Shown: positions 40,633 to 55,300 of the stretch, piece after piece
Layout: each line of letters begins with the position of its first letter
Position numbering within the stretch: position 1 is the first letter of the stretch
The notes under the pieces: generated by a model
The model's input: the letters and a program-made list of their open reading frames with translations, nothing else
Told to the model about the DNA's origin: nothing
Database searches by the model: none
Position numbers and translations under genes: made by a program
Origin: Litomosoides sigmodontis
Taxonomy: Eukaryota; Nematoda; Chromadorea; Rhabditida; Onchocercidae
Direction of reading: 5' to 3'
DNA: 64,000 nucleotides
NCBI GenBank assembly: GCA_963070105.1
Contig: OY718807.1
Span: forward strand, 4,437,001 to 4,501,000

Positions 40633-43600
40633 CTATCGCTGAACGGCAAAATTATGAGCAAGAGAGTAGATAGCTGGCCACAAAGCTGGTTCATTTGTCA
40701 AGGAGTATTGCTCAGAAACATTTGACAAAACAGTTGTCGCATTGCTGGCATCATCATCTGCACCGTTACTACGTCGAGCTACGGTATTTCTGAAGCGATG
40801 AATGATTAAACACGCTAAATGACATCAGCCATCCAACACAACACTAATGAAACAACTAATATCAACCAACTTATTTACGTTACGACAAAACTTGAATGTG
40901 ATAAACTCGGTGCAGTTATTGCTATTCGCAAAACGAAAAATCGTTCATTTCAGCTAATTCTCTTCAATACAGGGAATGTAGCTAGTCTTATCTTTAAGTT
41001 ATCTTTAAAATCAAATATGTATTCATTCCAGAGGTATCATAAATCTTACGTTTGTGTGTTGTAGATGAGAGGTATCAAGTGTTTCGATGCATCCGCATTC
41101 TTTTCAGATGGATTATGATGAGCTGGTCTTAAGCAAAGCTAAAATATTTAAAAATAATAAAGGGCCTCACAATTTCATTACGATCTCTATATTTTGTATC
41201 CAGCACAGCTTGAAAAGAAAAAATACGAAAAGAAAAGATCTTTGAGAAGCCAACATGCTTTTAATTCAAGATACTTACCAATATCAGAACACTGACATTT
41301 GTCTGATCAATAACAATGCCAGGTGAAATGCGTGCTCTTGGAACTGACCCCTCCTGGCTCCACATTACCAATTGTATTGATGGACGCCAAGGAGTATCCT
41401 CTGCCCAATTCTATGTGAAGAAAAAGAATCATTTTACATATGATATTACGAGAAGGCATTATTTTAAAAAATATTTTTCGAGTATATGCTTACTAAGTGC
41501 ACTATGTTACATAAATAGGTGCCCTTCCCTATTTAACATTACATCTGAGAAAATATTCTCGTATTATACATTTGTACATATGTACTTTGGATACTTTGTT
41601 AAATTAGCATTTGACTTTCCTTATTTTGCTCGCACCATTTCTCAATATTTTTCTCAAACATGTATCTTTAAAGAATTTTCAAGGCTTTCTGAGAGATAAA
41701 ACACCATGTTCGAGGTATGTAAGGCCCGTAGCAGAATTGTCACAACCGAGCATTCTCGCTCACAAAGACCTTTCCCCATTGCAACTCCTAGCATCAAATT
41801 AACACATTGAGATTGATGTTAGCTGAATATCGTAATTGTAGAATACGATTGAACTTCCGTATATAGTGAAAATTAATGTGATCAATGTTTTTTTTTTCGT
41901 GAAAGATCCACCAGTTAATCTTTGAATAGCTCCCGCAATGTCTCTGATGAAAATACACTACAATAAGGTAGTCAGTTTTGTTAGGAGAGCTTGTGCAGCT
42001 TGTTCATAAATGTCATTACCACACAGTCTTTCAGATATGATCCCATGTCATACTCTTTACGGATGATCAATTTGGGATCACTTTCTTCTTATTTGAACTA
42101 ACCTGCTAATAATTATCCATGCTTGGTACAATTAATCAATTAACAAATGAAAATGAATTCCAGTCATTCTAGTTTTCATGAAACACTGTCATATTTATTA
42201 GGATATGAATTTAAAAAAATTTTGGAGATTTTGCCACCCTTCGATGACCCTTATACAAGCTCCGTATATGATGTCTTATTCTCAGGAAGCTCGATACACC
42301 CCTTAAATTCATAGACACTTAATAAAAATTTAAATAAACAATTCGCACAAATGCACCGTTGAGAGAGCTACATTACAGATGTATCCACAGTCAATCCAAA
42401 CACATGAATATATATTTATGAAAAATGAAACATATATAAAATTGAATTTTCTATTCCTTGAATAACTATAATGGTACCACAAATTGTACTTGTTTCAAAA
42501 GTCAGTCACTCCCACAGAAAACCAAAAATTTACCATTTGTACATTCATTATGCGCGCAATAGCTGAGAAGGCACCTGGTGCAGCAAGCCTGCATGCATTA
42601 GCGAATGCGACAACAGCAATTTCATTCCCCAATCGAGCAACAACTTTAATGAAGTAAAGCTCTGCCGTACGGATGTCACTCTCAGTCGGAATATCTTCAC
42701 CATCTAAGAACATGAAAATTTCGAATTATCACATAGCCACTGGTTTCATTAAAATCTCAATTTTTTTCTTCATAAATTTTCTTGAAAATCTGAATTTTGT
42801 TGCAGGGGAAAATTGAAGATCTAGAAAATATTCGGTATCACTCTCGGATCTATCATTGATTCATTTTTCCTATAGAATATAAATTTTAACCGCACAACTT
42901 ATTAGTTATAAAAAAATCAAATGTTTGATTTGAAGAAAACTTGCCGAATTCCAACTTCATTTTTAAGCTCATCGTTTCCTCATCCAAATAGATATTCATA
43001 TTGACCAAAAATGGTTCATGCTTTAGGTTCGGTGGTGCAGCGCCTAAAACCGATAACCGAACACTTTCTGGAGTTGCAATTAGTTGTCGAAACTGAATCA
43101 CCGGATGCGCACCTGATCCACGATGTTCTCGACGATATCCTTCTAATGCTGGACCTAATTTTGACAAGTACGCTAGTGCAAACAAATATTGATCGAGAAG
43201 ACAATTTCCTGCAACACTTGTTGATTATTTCTGAATAGTAATAATAGGATGTGGGAGTCCTCTGCAGCATTTATACAATCTTATACCAGATTAAAACATA
43301 CCAGAATAAACTGAATTATGATTGCTGAACTTACCAGACTCATCAGTAAATGTCATGTAGTGTAGTGAATCATGGTCCAGCAAAATTGGAGTTTTTGACC
43401 GATTGTCTGACGAATATCGCAATGAAGAACCGAAACTATCTAATGGTGGAACCGACAACGACATATGTGACATTGGCGACGATACAATTTTTGATGCCGG
43501 AGAGCGAACCATCTGAAAACATAAACTACACAACAAATGAAGTAAATCCAAACCAAATAGAAGCAAAAACAATTAATTATTCCGAGAAAAACTAGCTAAA

Positions 43601-46600
43601 AATACTCATTTACTATTCACTTCTTTCAGTTGCTTTATTACAATCCATTTTTTTATAACGATATATGCAACATTGTGTCAAACACAGCTTAAAATAGATT
43701 GTATTTTAATTGTGTACAACATCTCGTCTCAAAATTATAAATTAAACAACGTACGATTTGATTACCTGGTGAGATGGTAGAGATCCTGGCCCAGAACTAG
43801 TAGCTGTCCAGCCAAAAGCACTAGGTGACTTTTCTTCATTTACACTTCGCAGTTCAGGACTAAAAAATAGAAAGATTAAAAAAGAGTACATAATTTATAA
43901 GGCACATGAAAGAACGGTTATTAAGGTACGGGTCGTTTCACAACATTGTAAATTTTCATAGTTTCAGAAAAAGTTCGGATTTGGCAAGACCACCATTGAA
44001 GAACAATCTTTTTGCACACATTTACAAAAGTAGACATATGTTCAATGAAAAGAACCAAAACCTGTTTACCTTAAAAAATTGCAGCAGAACTGGCGCAAAC
44101 GGAATGCATAAGGTGAACCCAGTGAGCAGTCACGTAAACCAATCCTTGAGTTACCCAGTAAAAGAAATTCCAAATGCACATGGCCATAAATCAAGCGAAT
44201 TCTATATTCATCTACTATTGATATTGTGACCTATAACACAACATATGAACATCCTTAACCTGCTCTGTCATTTCAAGAAAAAGGTCTTTCGTTTTTGCAT
44301 AACCATATTCTTATGCATAATCACTTCTGCACTTCGTGAAAATTGTGACCAATAACTCAAAGAAGTCACGCTGTTCGACCACATTATCTGTACAGGCAGA
44401 GTAATTTCGGAAAGTTGAAGGACACATTTTTCACTATATTTCTATCTGTTCACCATATCGTAATCCAAAGAAAGCTATCCAAGTTAATACACATGATGTC
44501 CAGAGACAAAACACCATTTTACCCCAGATCAGCCGTGCTTTTCCTAAATATGTCAATAAATGCATACTTGAAGGCTCAGTGCCAAAGCAGCATCATAGCA
44601 CATCATTTGACAAAATGCTCGCAGAGACTGAAGCCGAATTCGAGCGAATGAATGAAGAGCAGAAAGTGGAGCAACAGAATCAATTAAGTATTGCACGAGA
44701 TCAATAAGGGAACGCCGTTTATTGAATCGTTCTTGAAGACGAGAAGCTAATAGTACGTGTGGGTTCCATAATCTATAATTACTTCATAGATTATAAATCA
44801 TTTATAATAATGAAAAGTCAGATTTATATTTATAATCTCACTTTTTACAGACAACGGAAACAATAACTACTTAACAAAACACGATGTGGACACACTGTAG
44901 CGTTTTACAAAGATGTGTTTAGGTTATAACAACAACACAGTTATTAACGTAACCAATAATAATGAAAAGCAGGTTATTAAATCAAAGTGTTCCTCTGTCA
45001 ATATTCTCTTATCCCATAGCACGTGAGGAAAAAAAAATAAAATGTTGATTTATCAAGAGAAAATTCCGCCCTGTGAATTCTTTTTATAGCTTAGTTACAA
45101 ATCCTTATTAGCACAAACTGAAATGCTGATGAAAATAAGTAAAAACGATAGAGAGAAATGGCAAAAAAACGAGATTAACTAATCCAAAGCGAACAAATCA
45201 TACGTTTCGGATTTATTGAGATCAGATGATGTTGTCCGACGACTTGGCCCAATTCCAAATGTAAGATAAAAATATTGCTTATTATTTGCAGCTTTTTGCG
45301 TTCTCCATGAAAGCATCATTAACATGTTACGACTTGAACCGTATGCTAATACAAGCTTATGATACGTGAACGCCACAACCTATACAAAAAAATTCAGAAC
45401 ATTAGCATTCAGTTTTAGAAGTGATATATCAAAAATAATCAAAACTGTTTTAACAAATCACTAAAATTAATTAATGCGCGTATTTAAAGCTTAAGATCTC
45501 AAATTATTCTTCCCCAAGGAACAATTAATGATTCAGAATTAAAATTATGAGATTTGATCTAAATTTTAATTTTACGTGAAAGTAGCATAGCTTACATTGC
45601 AGTACTTATTATAGTGACCATAATAAGCAGCTGCGAACTCTTTCACTGGATCAAACATATGCGCAAAAACGATTAAACGATCAATCATATGAGTTGAAAC
45701 ACTTTCCGATGTATTCGGTGATGAAACTCCTCCACTACCGTGAATCTCCATAACCGTTGTTTTTGTCTGAAAAGCTAGTTCTCCAGAAATGTCTTCCAAT
45801 TAATTATATATGTAATGAGATAGCTGAATTTTACAGCTGATTATACAGACATATTGCTCGAGCATGAACACTGATACTTCTTCTAAATATAACATTTCTA
45901 GTGCAAACAAAATGATACAAACCTTAGTGGACTCATAATCAACACGCATGACGGGCTCACAGAAATCAGCAACTAATGGTGTATTAATCAAAGTGCATTC
46001 AAATGGCCAAATAACTCGAGTTCTCGTATCTAGTCGAAGACAACAGTTAATTACGGACGAAAAGAAATCATTCGATCCAGAGGATAGAGCTTCAGAAAAG
46101 CTGGAGAAAAAGAAAAACTTACGCATTTAAAATGATTCAGCAATAGTAAAACAGATATCTAAAAAAGAAAAGCAGCAGAAAATTTTGTATTTACTCCGTT
46201 ATGTGCAAAATTAGACCACCAACTGTCGGTTCCACAGAAAGAGGCTTGTATTTGACATTACGACGATCAAGCTCTTCACAAATTCTCATAAATGCCAATC
46301 GGTCATCCAAAGTTGCTACAGCTGACATTAGCAGTCTTCTGTCACCTAACCAACGACGACGCTAAAACATAAGATACAAAAATTCTGACAAATAAAAGAA
46401 ATGTTCTCTTTTTATACTTCAATCAAACCCATTCCTACAGACAATACCTTCGTAGGAGGTTCCAAATCATCTTTTCTTGTGCTTGAAAAACTTGATTCCG
46501 GTAACGTTGTTAACAATTGAGAAGGGTGTAATCGCACCATATTTAACCTGCGTTCAACATTAGATAACAAATACATATCAATGTTTACTCCGGTTTGCTC

Positions 46601-49600
46601 GTCAGGAGTAAATGAAACTATCTAAAAAGATTTAAACATTAATAGGATCAGAGATTAAACGTACTAGTATACATGGTTTTTATCATTTTCTTAACACTAA
46701 TGAATATCTCCTTACGTGAGGTCGGAAAAGATCGGTCCATCCTAATTATTTTAAAATTACAAATATAAGTGAGAAATATTTTTCCGAATTTAATATTCCT
46801 TTGATAACAAAGTAATATTTGAGTTACCACGCCACAGATTAAACTGGAAAAATAACTAACCAAATAATACATTTCTTCCTTGATAAATTGCAAGCATATC
46901 CGATCAGGTGGCAATTCTGGCAAACCAGATAGTCGAGCGCAAAACACATTTTCCGGAACAATTCGGACCGGGAGAGGTGCAACAGCTTTACGATATCGTT
47001 CCAACATTAATAAAATCCTGCAGAAACATTCAATATTTTACATTTTAGTACAAGTAAATAAAATCTGAAGTCTACGCTTGATAAATGGTACAAAATACCT
47101 CAGCCTATCTATCTTATCTGTTATTGTTTGCAAAGGCGCGCGGTCGTCAATAAGTTTTTCTAACTCTCGAAGTTCTGAGCATGAGCCTGAAATTAAAATA
47201 AAATCTAGAAATAGCAATCTTCGACCTTTATTTAAATACCCATTATATCCAATAGGCACACAAAATCAGCTTTTCAAAGAAGTTCGAAAGTCTACCTAAT
47301 GCTCGTATAACTGCCACCACATTTCCAGAAAAGTCGTTAATTGACACAACCAGCATTTCATCGGGATGTGACTGGGCTCCTAACAGCGGATAAGTTAAGG
47401 TGGGAGCAGCTCTACCTGTAAGTGACACAATAACCTGTGGTTTTAGCAACCCAAGTCTCTCACGGATACGTAAAAGTCGTTCACGACAGCGGACGCCAAC
47501 CGTTTCCGACAACAAACGATTAATTGATAATCTCCTAAAAACATTCATAATTTAAAATTTATTTTCGTCAACAGTGAAATTAGCAGTATAATTAACCATT
47601 TAACTAATACAGTAAATTTTATAAATGTGTAAGAAACTCATCCTTGATTAACACAAGATCAATTAAAAAACTGACTAAAAAAGACGGGAAATTATTGGGA
47701 CTAACCCACTGCGATCATCTATATACGGTAAGCCTTTCCCTACAGGGAAATGTCGTACGCGTAAACCATTATTTCCATTTTCCTTGTCGATAAATATTTT
47801 AATCTTATATTGAGAAATGTACCTGAAAACTTTGAAAATACTTGCTATAAACTGTAGATGCTCAACAAAATTGTTTACAACTCAATAATTGTAGCAGCAC
47901 AGTAAACCAGTGCAGCGATAAACAAAGATGTTTCAATTAAAAGATATGAAATAGTTCATGCAAGTCTGCCACCATAAAAAAAACGTAATAAAAAATACAT
48001 AATGCACATTGCAAATTCGAATAAGTGATACCTATTATGTGTCCTCTTCAACCAATACGCTAATATAAGAATCCCGATATTTCGATCATATCGTTCAATA
48101 ACAGCATACTGACACATTTCACCACTGAACACTTGAGTTGCTTGACAGAACAACACATCCAATTGCAACATTTGTGAAAATGAATGAAGAAAATTATATA
48201 CTTCTTCTAGTGGCTGAAAAATATGGTTCAAATCTCTTATATTCTGCATTGATAAAATTAATGAGCTATGAATATAGCAGAGATACAAAAACAAAATTTT
48301 CCACGCCTTCAAGCTAACAACATATTTAGTTATGGCTACGATCAATTTAGATTTATCCATTGAAATTTTTTTGGCCTCAAGGATATTTCTTTAGAAGCAC
48401 TATCCGGCGCATGAAAATAAAAGCATTTGCTACACAAACGTTAATTCACAAAGCGCTAGTCTCTGATAAAAACTAAAAAAACAAAACGAATAATGATAAT
48501 ACACTAGATTCGACAGCTCAAACCCGAAACGGCACCAACCTCTAAGCTTTTATCCATCCTCAACTGCAAAACATTATGAAGCATATTGACTTGCAATGGG
48601 TGAACCAGTTTAGTTCCAAAACCGATTTCATAATCCTCAACTAATATTCTGATGTTTAGCAAAGTCCACTTTGTAGCCGGCCGTTCGCCCAGCAAGGTCA
48701 GTGATACTTCAAACTCGCCATTAACAATCATCGTTACCTATAAAATTTCCCATGAGCCTACACAACACTTTTCGTTCAATGTAGCGACTTACAAACGGTC
48801 TTCCTTGGTGACTTGAATCATTTAGCTTAATCTTGAAATTTACCATTCCATTTCTAATCAAAATTTTCGATATACGAGGTGAGAGTTTCGTTGCATAACT
48901 GGAGAGGCGATATTGTATGACTTGATTGAGTCGAGCTAAAACGCATGCTTCTTCTCGTGGCGTTATTGGCGGGTCAGGGATAAAACGATTCTACAAGTAC
49001 AAAGACAACTTCGATCAACTTTTTAAAATAATAAGTAAAGGACCAAATATTCATTTCAAAAGAACAACTTGATTTGTACAAAATAATGTTCTGAGTTCCT
49101 ATATACATCCATAACAAATTACCTTTATACACAATGGAAGTCGTGGAAATGTCCCAACTGTGAGAACATCAACAGCTAAAGCCACTTGAAAGGTTGGTAG
49201 CCTAAATAAAAATAACAATTAACAGACAATGCAACTATTCCTATGATTTCTTATTTTATCAAATGTTCCGAGATTACTGCATGCTTTTTTTCCACCAGAT
49301 ATTGAAACACGTTTTTATTAACATATGTTTATATTTTTCAACGACCTTTAGATTATTTATTAAACAGTGTAAATGAATTTTGAGCACATTTTTCAATCGT
49401 AAGGATCAAATGTCGAAAAGAAAAGCTTCCCTAAATTATGTTTCGCTTGTGTCACACTTTGACCATGCAATAATTTTTAAATTTGTCTTTCCAAAATGAT
49501 ATCACCTCGCAAAGACCAGCTCTTCCCGTGCTAACTGTACCAGACGATCAGCTGTATCCACGAAATACTGTGATTGCTGATCCAGGAAATAACAAATCGA

Positions 49601-49853
49601 CTGGAAAACATGCATAACTTCAAAAAAATCCAAAAGAGCCATATGTGTCGATTAATTAAAGAATACTTACGGCACATGACTCAAATTTTTTCGACGACTT
49701 CACCCACTTGACTACTGCAAGGAGTTTGATAAAAAGTACACGCGTTGAATGTGCAAATTGTACAATACTAATCTTCCTGTCCGAATCAAGCTTCTTTGGT
49801 AGTCTAAAAAATTATAATTATAACGTTACTTCTCTCAGAAAATGAAATTATAC

Positions 49854-49902
<49 letters not shown>

Positions 49903-50163
49903 AAAGCAAAAATATATTAGTATATGTTAAGCAAAAATTATACATATTGAGAAAAACTTATGTTATATAAACAAAATTCCTTACTAAATTAATCAAACTA
50001 CTTGAAGAATAAATTAGATAACCCACAATTCAGAGAGAACCGTAAGTTCATGAAAAATTTGCTGCACGGCAAATTCAATCAGATGCCCTAATGGAATCAC
50101 TGGTGGACCACATTTTTCTGGTATAGTTGGTAACATCGGTTTCATATATTCTTCATCGTCCAT
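40633..50163 (-). CDS. MED14: Mediator complex subunit 14 (RGR-1)
   Basis: Central scaffold of the Mediator coactivator, bridging head, middle and tail modules to RNA polymerase II. The start at 50163 gives [19 protein letters not shown] followed by [20 protein letters not shown], the diagnostic MED14 N-terminus. Twenty-five exons: 50163-50027, 49803-49671, 49600-49506, 49201-49123, 48990-48793, 48737-48540, 48213-48032, 47822-47706, 47534-47296, 47186-47099, 47017-46861, 46621-46448, 46361-46195, 46100-45923, 45766-45596, 45379-45204, 44772-44568, 44230-44070, 43859-43766, 43512-43335, 43208-42945, 42703-42534, 41410-41279, 41208-41171, 40789-40633. All phases agree, giving about 1,295 aa. 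[18 protein letters not shown] and [19 protein letters not shown] are family-typical; a Ser/Pro-rich segment (about 43859-43335) sits where MED14 proteins have a low-complexity linker. One intron uses a GC donor (42944). Exons 7 and 22-24 are less certain. Confidence 0.92.
44768..44794. repeat. Small inverted repeat over a MED14 3' splice site
   Basis: Perfect 9-bp arms (ATAATCTAT and ATAGATTAT) with a 9-nt loop. The acceptor AG of the exon starting at 44772 lies in one arm, so the pre-mRNA could partly hide it. Confidence 0.5.
49861..49899. repeat. (TA)n microsatellite in MED14 intron 1
   Basis: About 19 uninterrupted TA units between the first two MED14 exons. Confidence 0.95.
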
Positions 50164-52327
50164 TTTGTTTTTCCACCCTTTTATTTTGCTGAAACATACG
50201 TGTTTGTTTACGTGTGAAGTACTTCCATGATTACATATATCTCAAAATTGTAAATATTTTGCAATTTTCCTGTTTACGACACGCCAAACGGTATTTATAG
50301 TATTTTTTACTAGCAGAGAATGTGAAAGAATATCACACGTTCAGCCCCCCAAAAAGACATCACTAACAAAAAAAAAGATATTACTAACTCGAGGTGTTTA
50401 TAAGCTTGTTTTCAGAAAATCAAATAAAGGGACTTTGGAAGATTTCTGGATTTTGACAAGCTAATTAAATTTGTTGATTTAAATCCTTCTACTTCCGATA
50501 AAATTAATTTTTGTACATTCTAACGATCTTCCTGCATTGATTGGTCAAACTATAAAGAAGGAATTGTCTAACAAAAAAAAGAATTGAGAAAAGAAAGGAA
50601 CTACGCAAACTGCGACATGAGCTGTATGACTTGATCAAAGGAAATCCCGAAGTTTTCATTTACCAAGTAGTAATCCATAAAACATTTAGCTCTTACTGTT
50701 GCCTTCTTAGCCACTGAAGTGATAGATCGAATAGAAATGGCAAAGAAAATCTTCCAGTTTTTGACAATTCTGAACATTTTTCCAGTGAAATTAGATAGGG
50801 TATTTAATTTCAAAGTTAAATAAATCGCAAGCCATGAGACAAATAAGGATTTACTTGCACCTGGCGATCCCGATCAGTAAAAGCTTATCGAGGCGACCGA
50901 ATTACAACAAGGAGTGATCACTAAGAAAAACTTTGCACTACGCAGATAAAAATTCCAATTACATGAAATTTAACTTCCCAGTGCGAAAATCACAAATGAA
51001 TCGTACAATGCAATCCAAATGTGATAGACAAAGACGTTGTAAAATAGCAAAATTAAGCTAGAAATGAAGGCCTTGATTTAGGGGTTTGATTGCTGTTGTC
51101 AAGATAATCCTTCCTAGTATCTCACCTGCTTCAACTTAAAAAATATAACGGAGAAAGTGGAAATTATATCGTAACGTTACGTTGTGCACAACTTTTTCGT
51201 ATCAATTTCACGTAGTAAACGCGTCAGTTTCGTGCTGCCAGAGAATTCAAAGTAATGGGAGTGTCTCGCAGCACCAGTTCATACTGACAATGTCCCATCC
51301 CTCCAGTTTGACTTATGCAGCATGAAAGTGTGCTTGCGTCACCGACAAATTCCCACATTCACGTCGGCAACAAGCCAACGCTATGGCGCTATAGAGCTGC
51401 ACCAACGACTGTCATTTAGGTTTCAACTGAAATTGCCAAAAATCATTGCAAAGCACTCCAACAAACTTTCTTCTTATGTTACAAGTCTTTCTCGCTCCTG
51501 CGCTATTTTCTTCTTCCTTTGCTGTCTGACCCACTCACACGAGTATATTTCGCCAGAAAGAGTGCGAGCACGAGACAGTCAGTTTGAAATAGCTGTCCGA
51601 TGCATTCTTGTCTAAAAATAATCCATGTCCGCTCTCGCCCTTATCATTTAACTTTTTTCTCTCCCCTCTCCACTACCAACAGCTATTACCTATTTTGTCA
51701 CTATATCTGTCGTGTGGAGCAAGTTGTGCCGAAACCCGGCGGAAGATAGCAGCGTTGTATTTGAAAAATAAAGAAAGTAAGAAAAGGTTAGAACGGAAGG
51801 ATGCGAAGGGCAATAAAGCAGTGCATATAAGAGGGACTGAACGACTGGCTCGATTCAGTTTGTGGTGAGATCTGCTGCACTACGAGTGGGTGTGTGTTGG
51901 CGGCGCGGGGTTCACTGGCGTGAAGCGTCGGGGTTTTACTGGTAGTTTTACGTGTTGTCATGTTGATGTGTTAGCGTCGCTTTTTTCTTTCTGACCTTTT
52001 CTTCGAAAAGTGTAAGTAAAGGATAGGCAAATTGCTTTTGCATTGCATTGTTATAAGGTTTGGAGCTCGCTATCATTTCCGTTTGCGTGACCTGTGACTT
52101 CGTGGTGAGGAAGGAGAGAGAAAGGTGGTTGGTATGAAGTAAGTTTGAAGAAAAATGTATTGCTTTTTTTGGTGTAGTGGTGGCTGTGGAAAAAGAAGAG
52201 AAGGGATACGGTGCTGATAAGAGTGGTGCAGCTGACAGCTAATTAGGAGGAGGAGGAAGAGAACGGAAGACGACAAAGAGGCGAAGGATTCGAACGGTGG
52301 TTTTGTGGGGATGAAAAGTTTGGAAAG
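50164..52327. promoter_or_regulatory. Divergent spacer between MED14 and INTS6
   Basis: The two genes start back to back with 2.2 kb between start codons. The left part is AT-rich. The right part (about 51.2-52.3 kb) is less AT-rich, with purine-rich runs (GGAGGAGGAGGAAG near 52245) that probably lie in the INTS6 5' UTR. ORFs at 50601-50813 (-) and 51322-51868 (+) have no family similarity. No TATA box or defined factor site was recognised. A shared regulatory region is an inference from geometry. Confidence 0.5.
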
Positions 52328-55300
52328 ATGACAATTGTCGTTTTTCTCATCGATTCTAGTGCCTCGATGGCCCAAAAGACTTATCAGGGCACCGCGATGC
52401 TGGATGTAGCGCGGTCAGTCGTTGAATTGATCCTCAAGGTAATTCCCTCCCTTCTCTTTCTCGTCCTTTCTAACGACAGTGACGCATATGCTCATATAAT
52501 AGGGTATTTAATTTCTAGATTCCTGGTTCATATCCACGTTCCACAACAAGTGGGTTGTCTTCTGGAGGAATAATGTCCATTTCTTCATAAAATTTTCTTT
52601 TATCATACTCCGTTAGTAATGGGAATATTTGTGGCATTCTTTTCGATTGTTTCTCTGTTATTAAGGGAATAGAACTATTGCAGCAACGGGTACGTGATGC
52701 AAGTGCGCGTGGTGATCGATATATGTTGATGTCGTTCGAAGAATTTCCTATTAATGTAAAGGTTCGTGAAAGCTGAGCTAACAATAATGACAAATGTCAA
52801 TTCAAAGTTGGCAGCAGTATCTTTCCGAATTTTTCGGATTGGAGTTTAGAGTGCGTTGTGGGAGGAAAGGATTTCAGGAAATTACGAAGAGAGAGGATAA
52901 AAGAGGAAGGAGAAGCGCCAAAAGGTATCATCAAGGATGGCGCACAATTCCTGCACTTTAAAAGGAAGAACTTAGGAAAAAAGCACCTGGAAAAAGTTAA
53001 AATTCTCTACACATTTCGAGGACCGATCGTAAGAATAAAAGCGTGAATAAATGAGCCTGAACTACTGTCGCCGTGACTAGAGATTCCGGCGTAATGTGTT
53101 TATAGTTTTGAACTCATCTAAAAGTTCGTTAAAAAGCCGTGAATGACGGGCGCGTGAAGTGATAACTGTACCTTAGTTAAGGCAGAATGTTCCAGCTTCT
53201 CGCGAAGTTGAATCCATTTGGATGCAGCTAGTATGAAAGCAGTTTGATCAGCGTAGCCGAAACTTCAAGAAAGATTAAGTCGAGTTCGGGGTTAAAGGGA
53301 ATTATTTAAAAGTAGCAAATTTTCGAAACATAATAAAACTTGAAAGGTAATGGGGCATCTGCACTATTCCTTGATGGAGCTTTTAGGTTCGGTCGATTCG
53401 GTTAAGGAAGAAAGGTAAAATGCGAGACCAGTCATTTGGATGGTCCTCCATCCCCACAACTAGGAAGGGAAATGTTATCACTTGTGGTAGGAGAGGTGAA
53501 TAAAATAGTGGAAATAAATGTAAAGACAGGAAAGAAAAAACGCGAAGTTGGTAGAATTTTATGGTTTGAAAACGGAGAAGTCTAATTAAGATAAAACAAA
53601 GCTAAGAATTAATTGGTGATGGTGATCTGTGACTCTTCAACTATTACTTTACCTCCAATATAATCACATATGAAATATATTTACTTACCGAATAAGGAAA
53701 TCGCAGAGGACGCACCACTGAGATTAGCTTGATTTATTTGAACAAATGGCTTTCAAATTTTAAATAATCTGTAGGAATCGTGCATGCTGAAACAACTGAA
53801 CTATCGGATACATCTTATCCGTTTTCGATATTAAAAGGTCGGAAAGGAAAGGTACATCGACATTATTATATATGTTCGTCTATAAGTTCTTTATCAGAAG
53901 GAACAATTTCAAAATTGGATAACTTTTGTTAAAGATGATTCTAGTTGAGTCCAAAATACGGCAACCATATCTGAAGGAATTAGTGCTATTTCGGTAATAT
54001 GTGTTGGACAATACTACGGACTGCGGCTGTAATGCATGTACAAAATAAATTGATTTGTAAAAGTGCTAGGGTTAAAAGGGAATTGGAAATTAGTTATGTA
54101 TTGTGAAGGAATATTGTTCTAAAATTTCCATGTACTTGGTTGAAATTTTTTATTTTTGATGTTTTTATTTCCATTAGTTTTCACCGAAACAGTCAAAGCA
54201 GTGATTTAGCAGTGCTACAGTGATTTATATCTCACATAGTGCGACTCTATGTGGTATTATGTCATATAAATGTTTTGGTTTTTTAATATTTTTTATAATT
54301 TTTTGATATCCAGTTTTGAACATCAAAGCAGAATTTGATGCATTCATTATGCATCAGTTATGAAATTTTGTTTAGGCGGGATGGCGTGAAAGTCAAAGTG
54401 TCTTCCAGGAACAACTGAAAATGCTGAAACCACATGGCTTGACGTCTTTTGGTACTGCTTTAGGCTCAGCACTAAGGTATGAATACTAAACATTTCAAGT
54501 AATTATCAACGTCATTGTTTATTTGGTTTTCCTATTTTTGAGGACTGATGTTTTGTAATTGTATATGAGGATCGAATAATGCCGTATTGTAAAGGTTAGT
54601 GTTTCTTCCTGATTATTATTAGGTAGTGTTAATCTGATATTTTTATTTTTTGCTCAGGTTTGTAAATGTGAATCGACTGCAAACCGGCATTGACAATTTT
54701 GGTGCTGGTCGTTATCCATTTTATATTGAACCGGTTGTTATAATAAGTATAACCGATGGTAACTGTTTAACATGTTCACAGTTTGGAACTGTTAATGAGG
54801 TAAAACTTTGTTCATTGAATTTTCCTGTACTTTACAAGGCGAGGAAATCGGACGATTAAAATAATTTACTAGACTCTTAGATGTGTACTTTTAAATACAA
54901 CATTAATTGCCATATATATATATATATCATCGGTATGAAGTTAATGGAAAGTTTCTCCTCACTGCGAATAGCGATTAATTTACTTTATGAATATCATCTA
55001 GAATGTGAAAAAACTTCCATATAAATTGAAAGGTAAATAATATTGTGTTAATTGAATCTTTTGTTCCAGATTAAAGTCGCGAAGCCTACGGCAATTGGTA
55101 ATGAACTGATTGAAGAACCTTTTAGATGGGATCAGCGTCTCTACTCAATAGTTTTACGTCTCAGTGGTAATACTCCCATAGGAAAAGTTTCTCCTGGAAT
55201 GAATATACCTTCCGACAATAGCCCTATAGATGCGATGTGTGTTGCAACTGGAGGTAAATGATAATTATTAGTGGGCGTAATTTCTATGTAAATGGGATAA

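Noticed and set aside
50601..50813. 70-codon minus-strand ORF ending in FDQVIQLMSQFA
   Set aside because: Looked somewhat protein-like, but no upstream exon or family match; such ORFs are common by chance in AT-rich DNA.
52275..52310. GGATTCGAAC, resembling a reversed tRNA T-arm
   Set aside because: No other tRNA arms nearby; it sits just before the INTS6 start codon in probable 5' UTR.
52858..53046. Lys/Arg/Glu-rich ORF in INTS6 intron 2
   Set aside because: Purine-rich intron sequence. Conserved INTS6 sequence passes from exon 2 (ending 52761) directly to exon 3 (54376).
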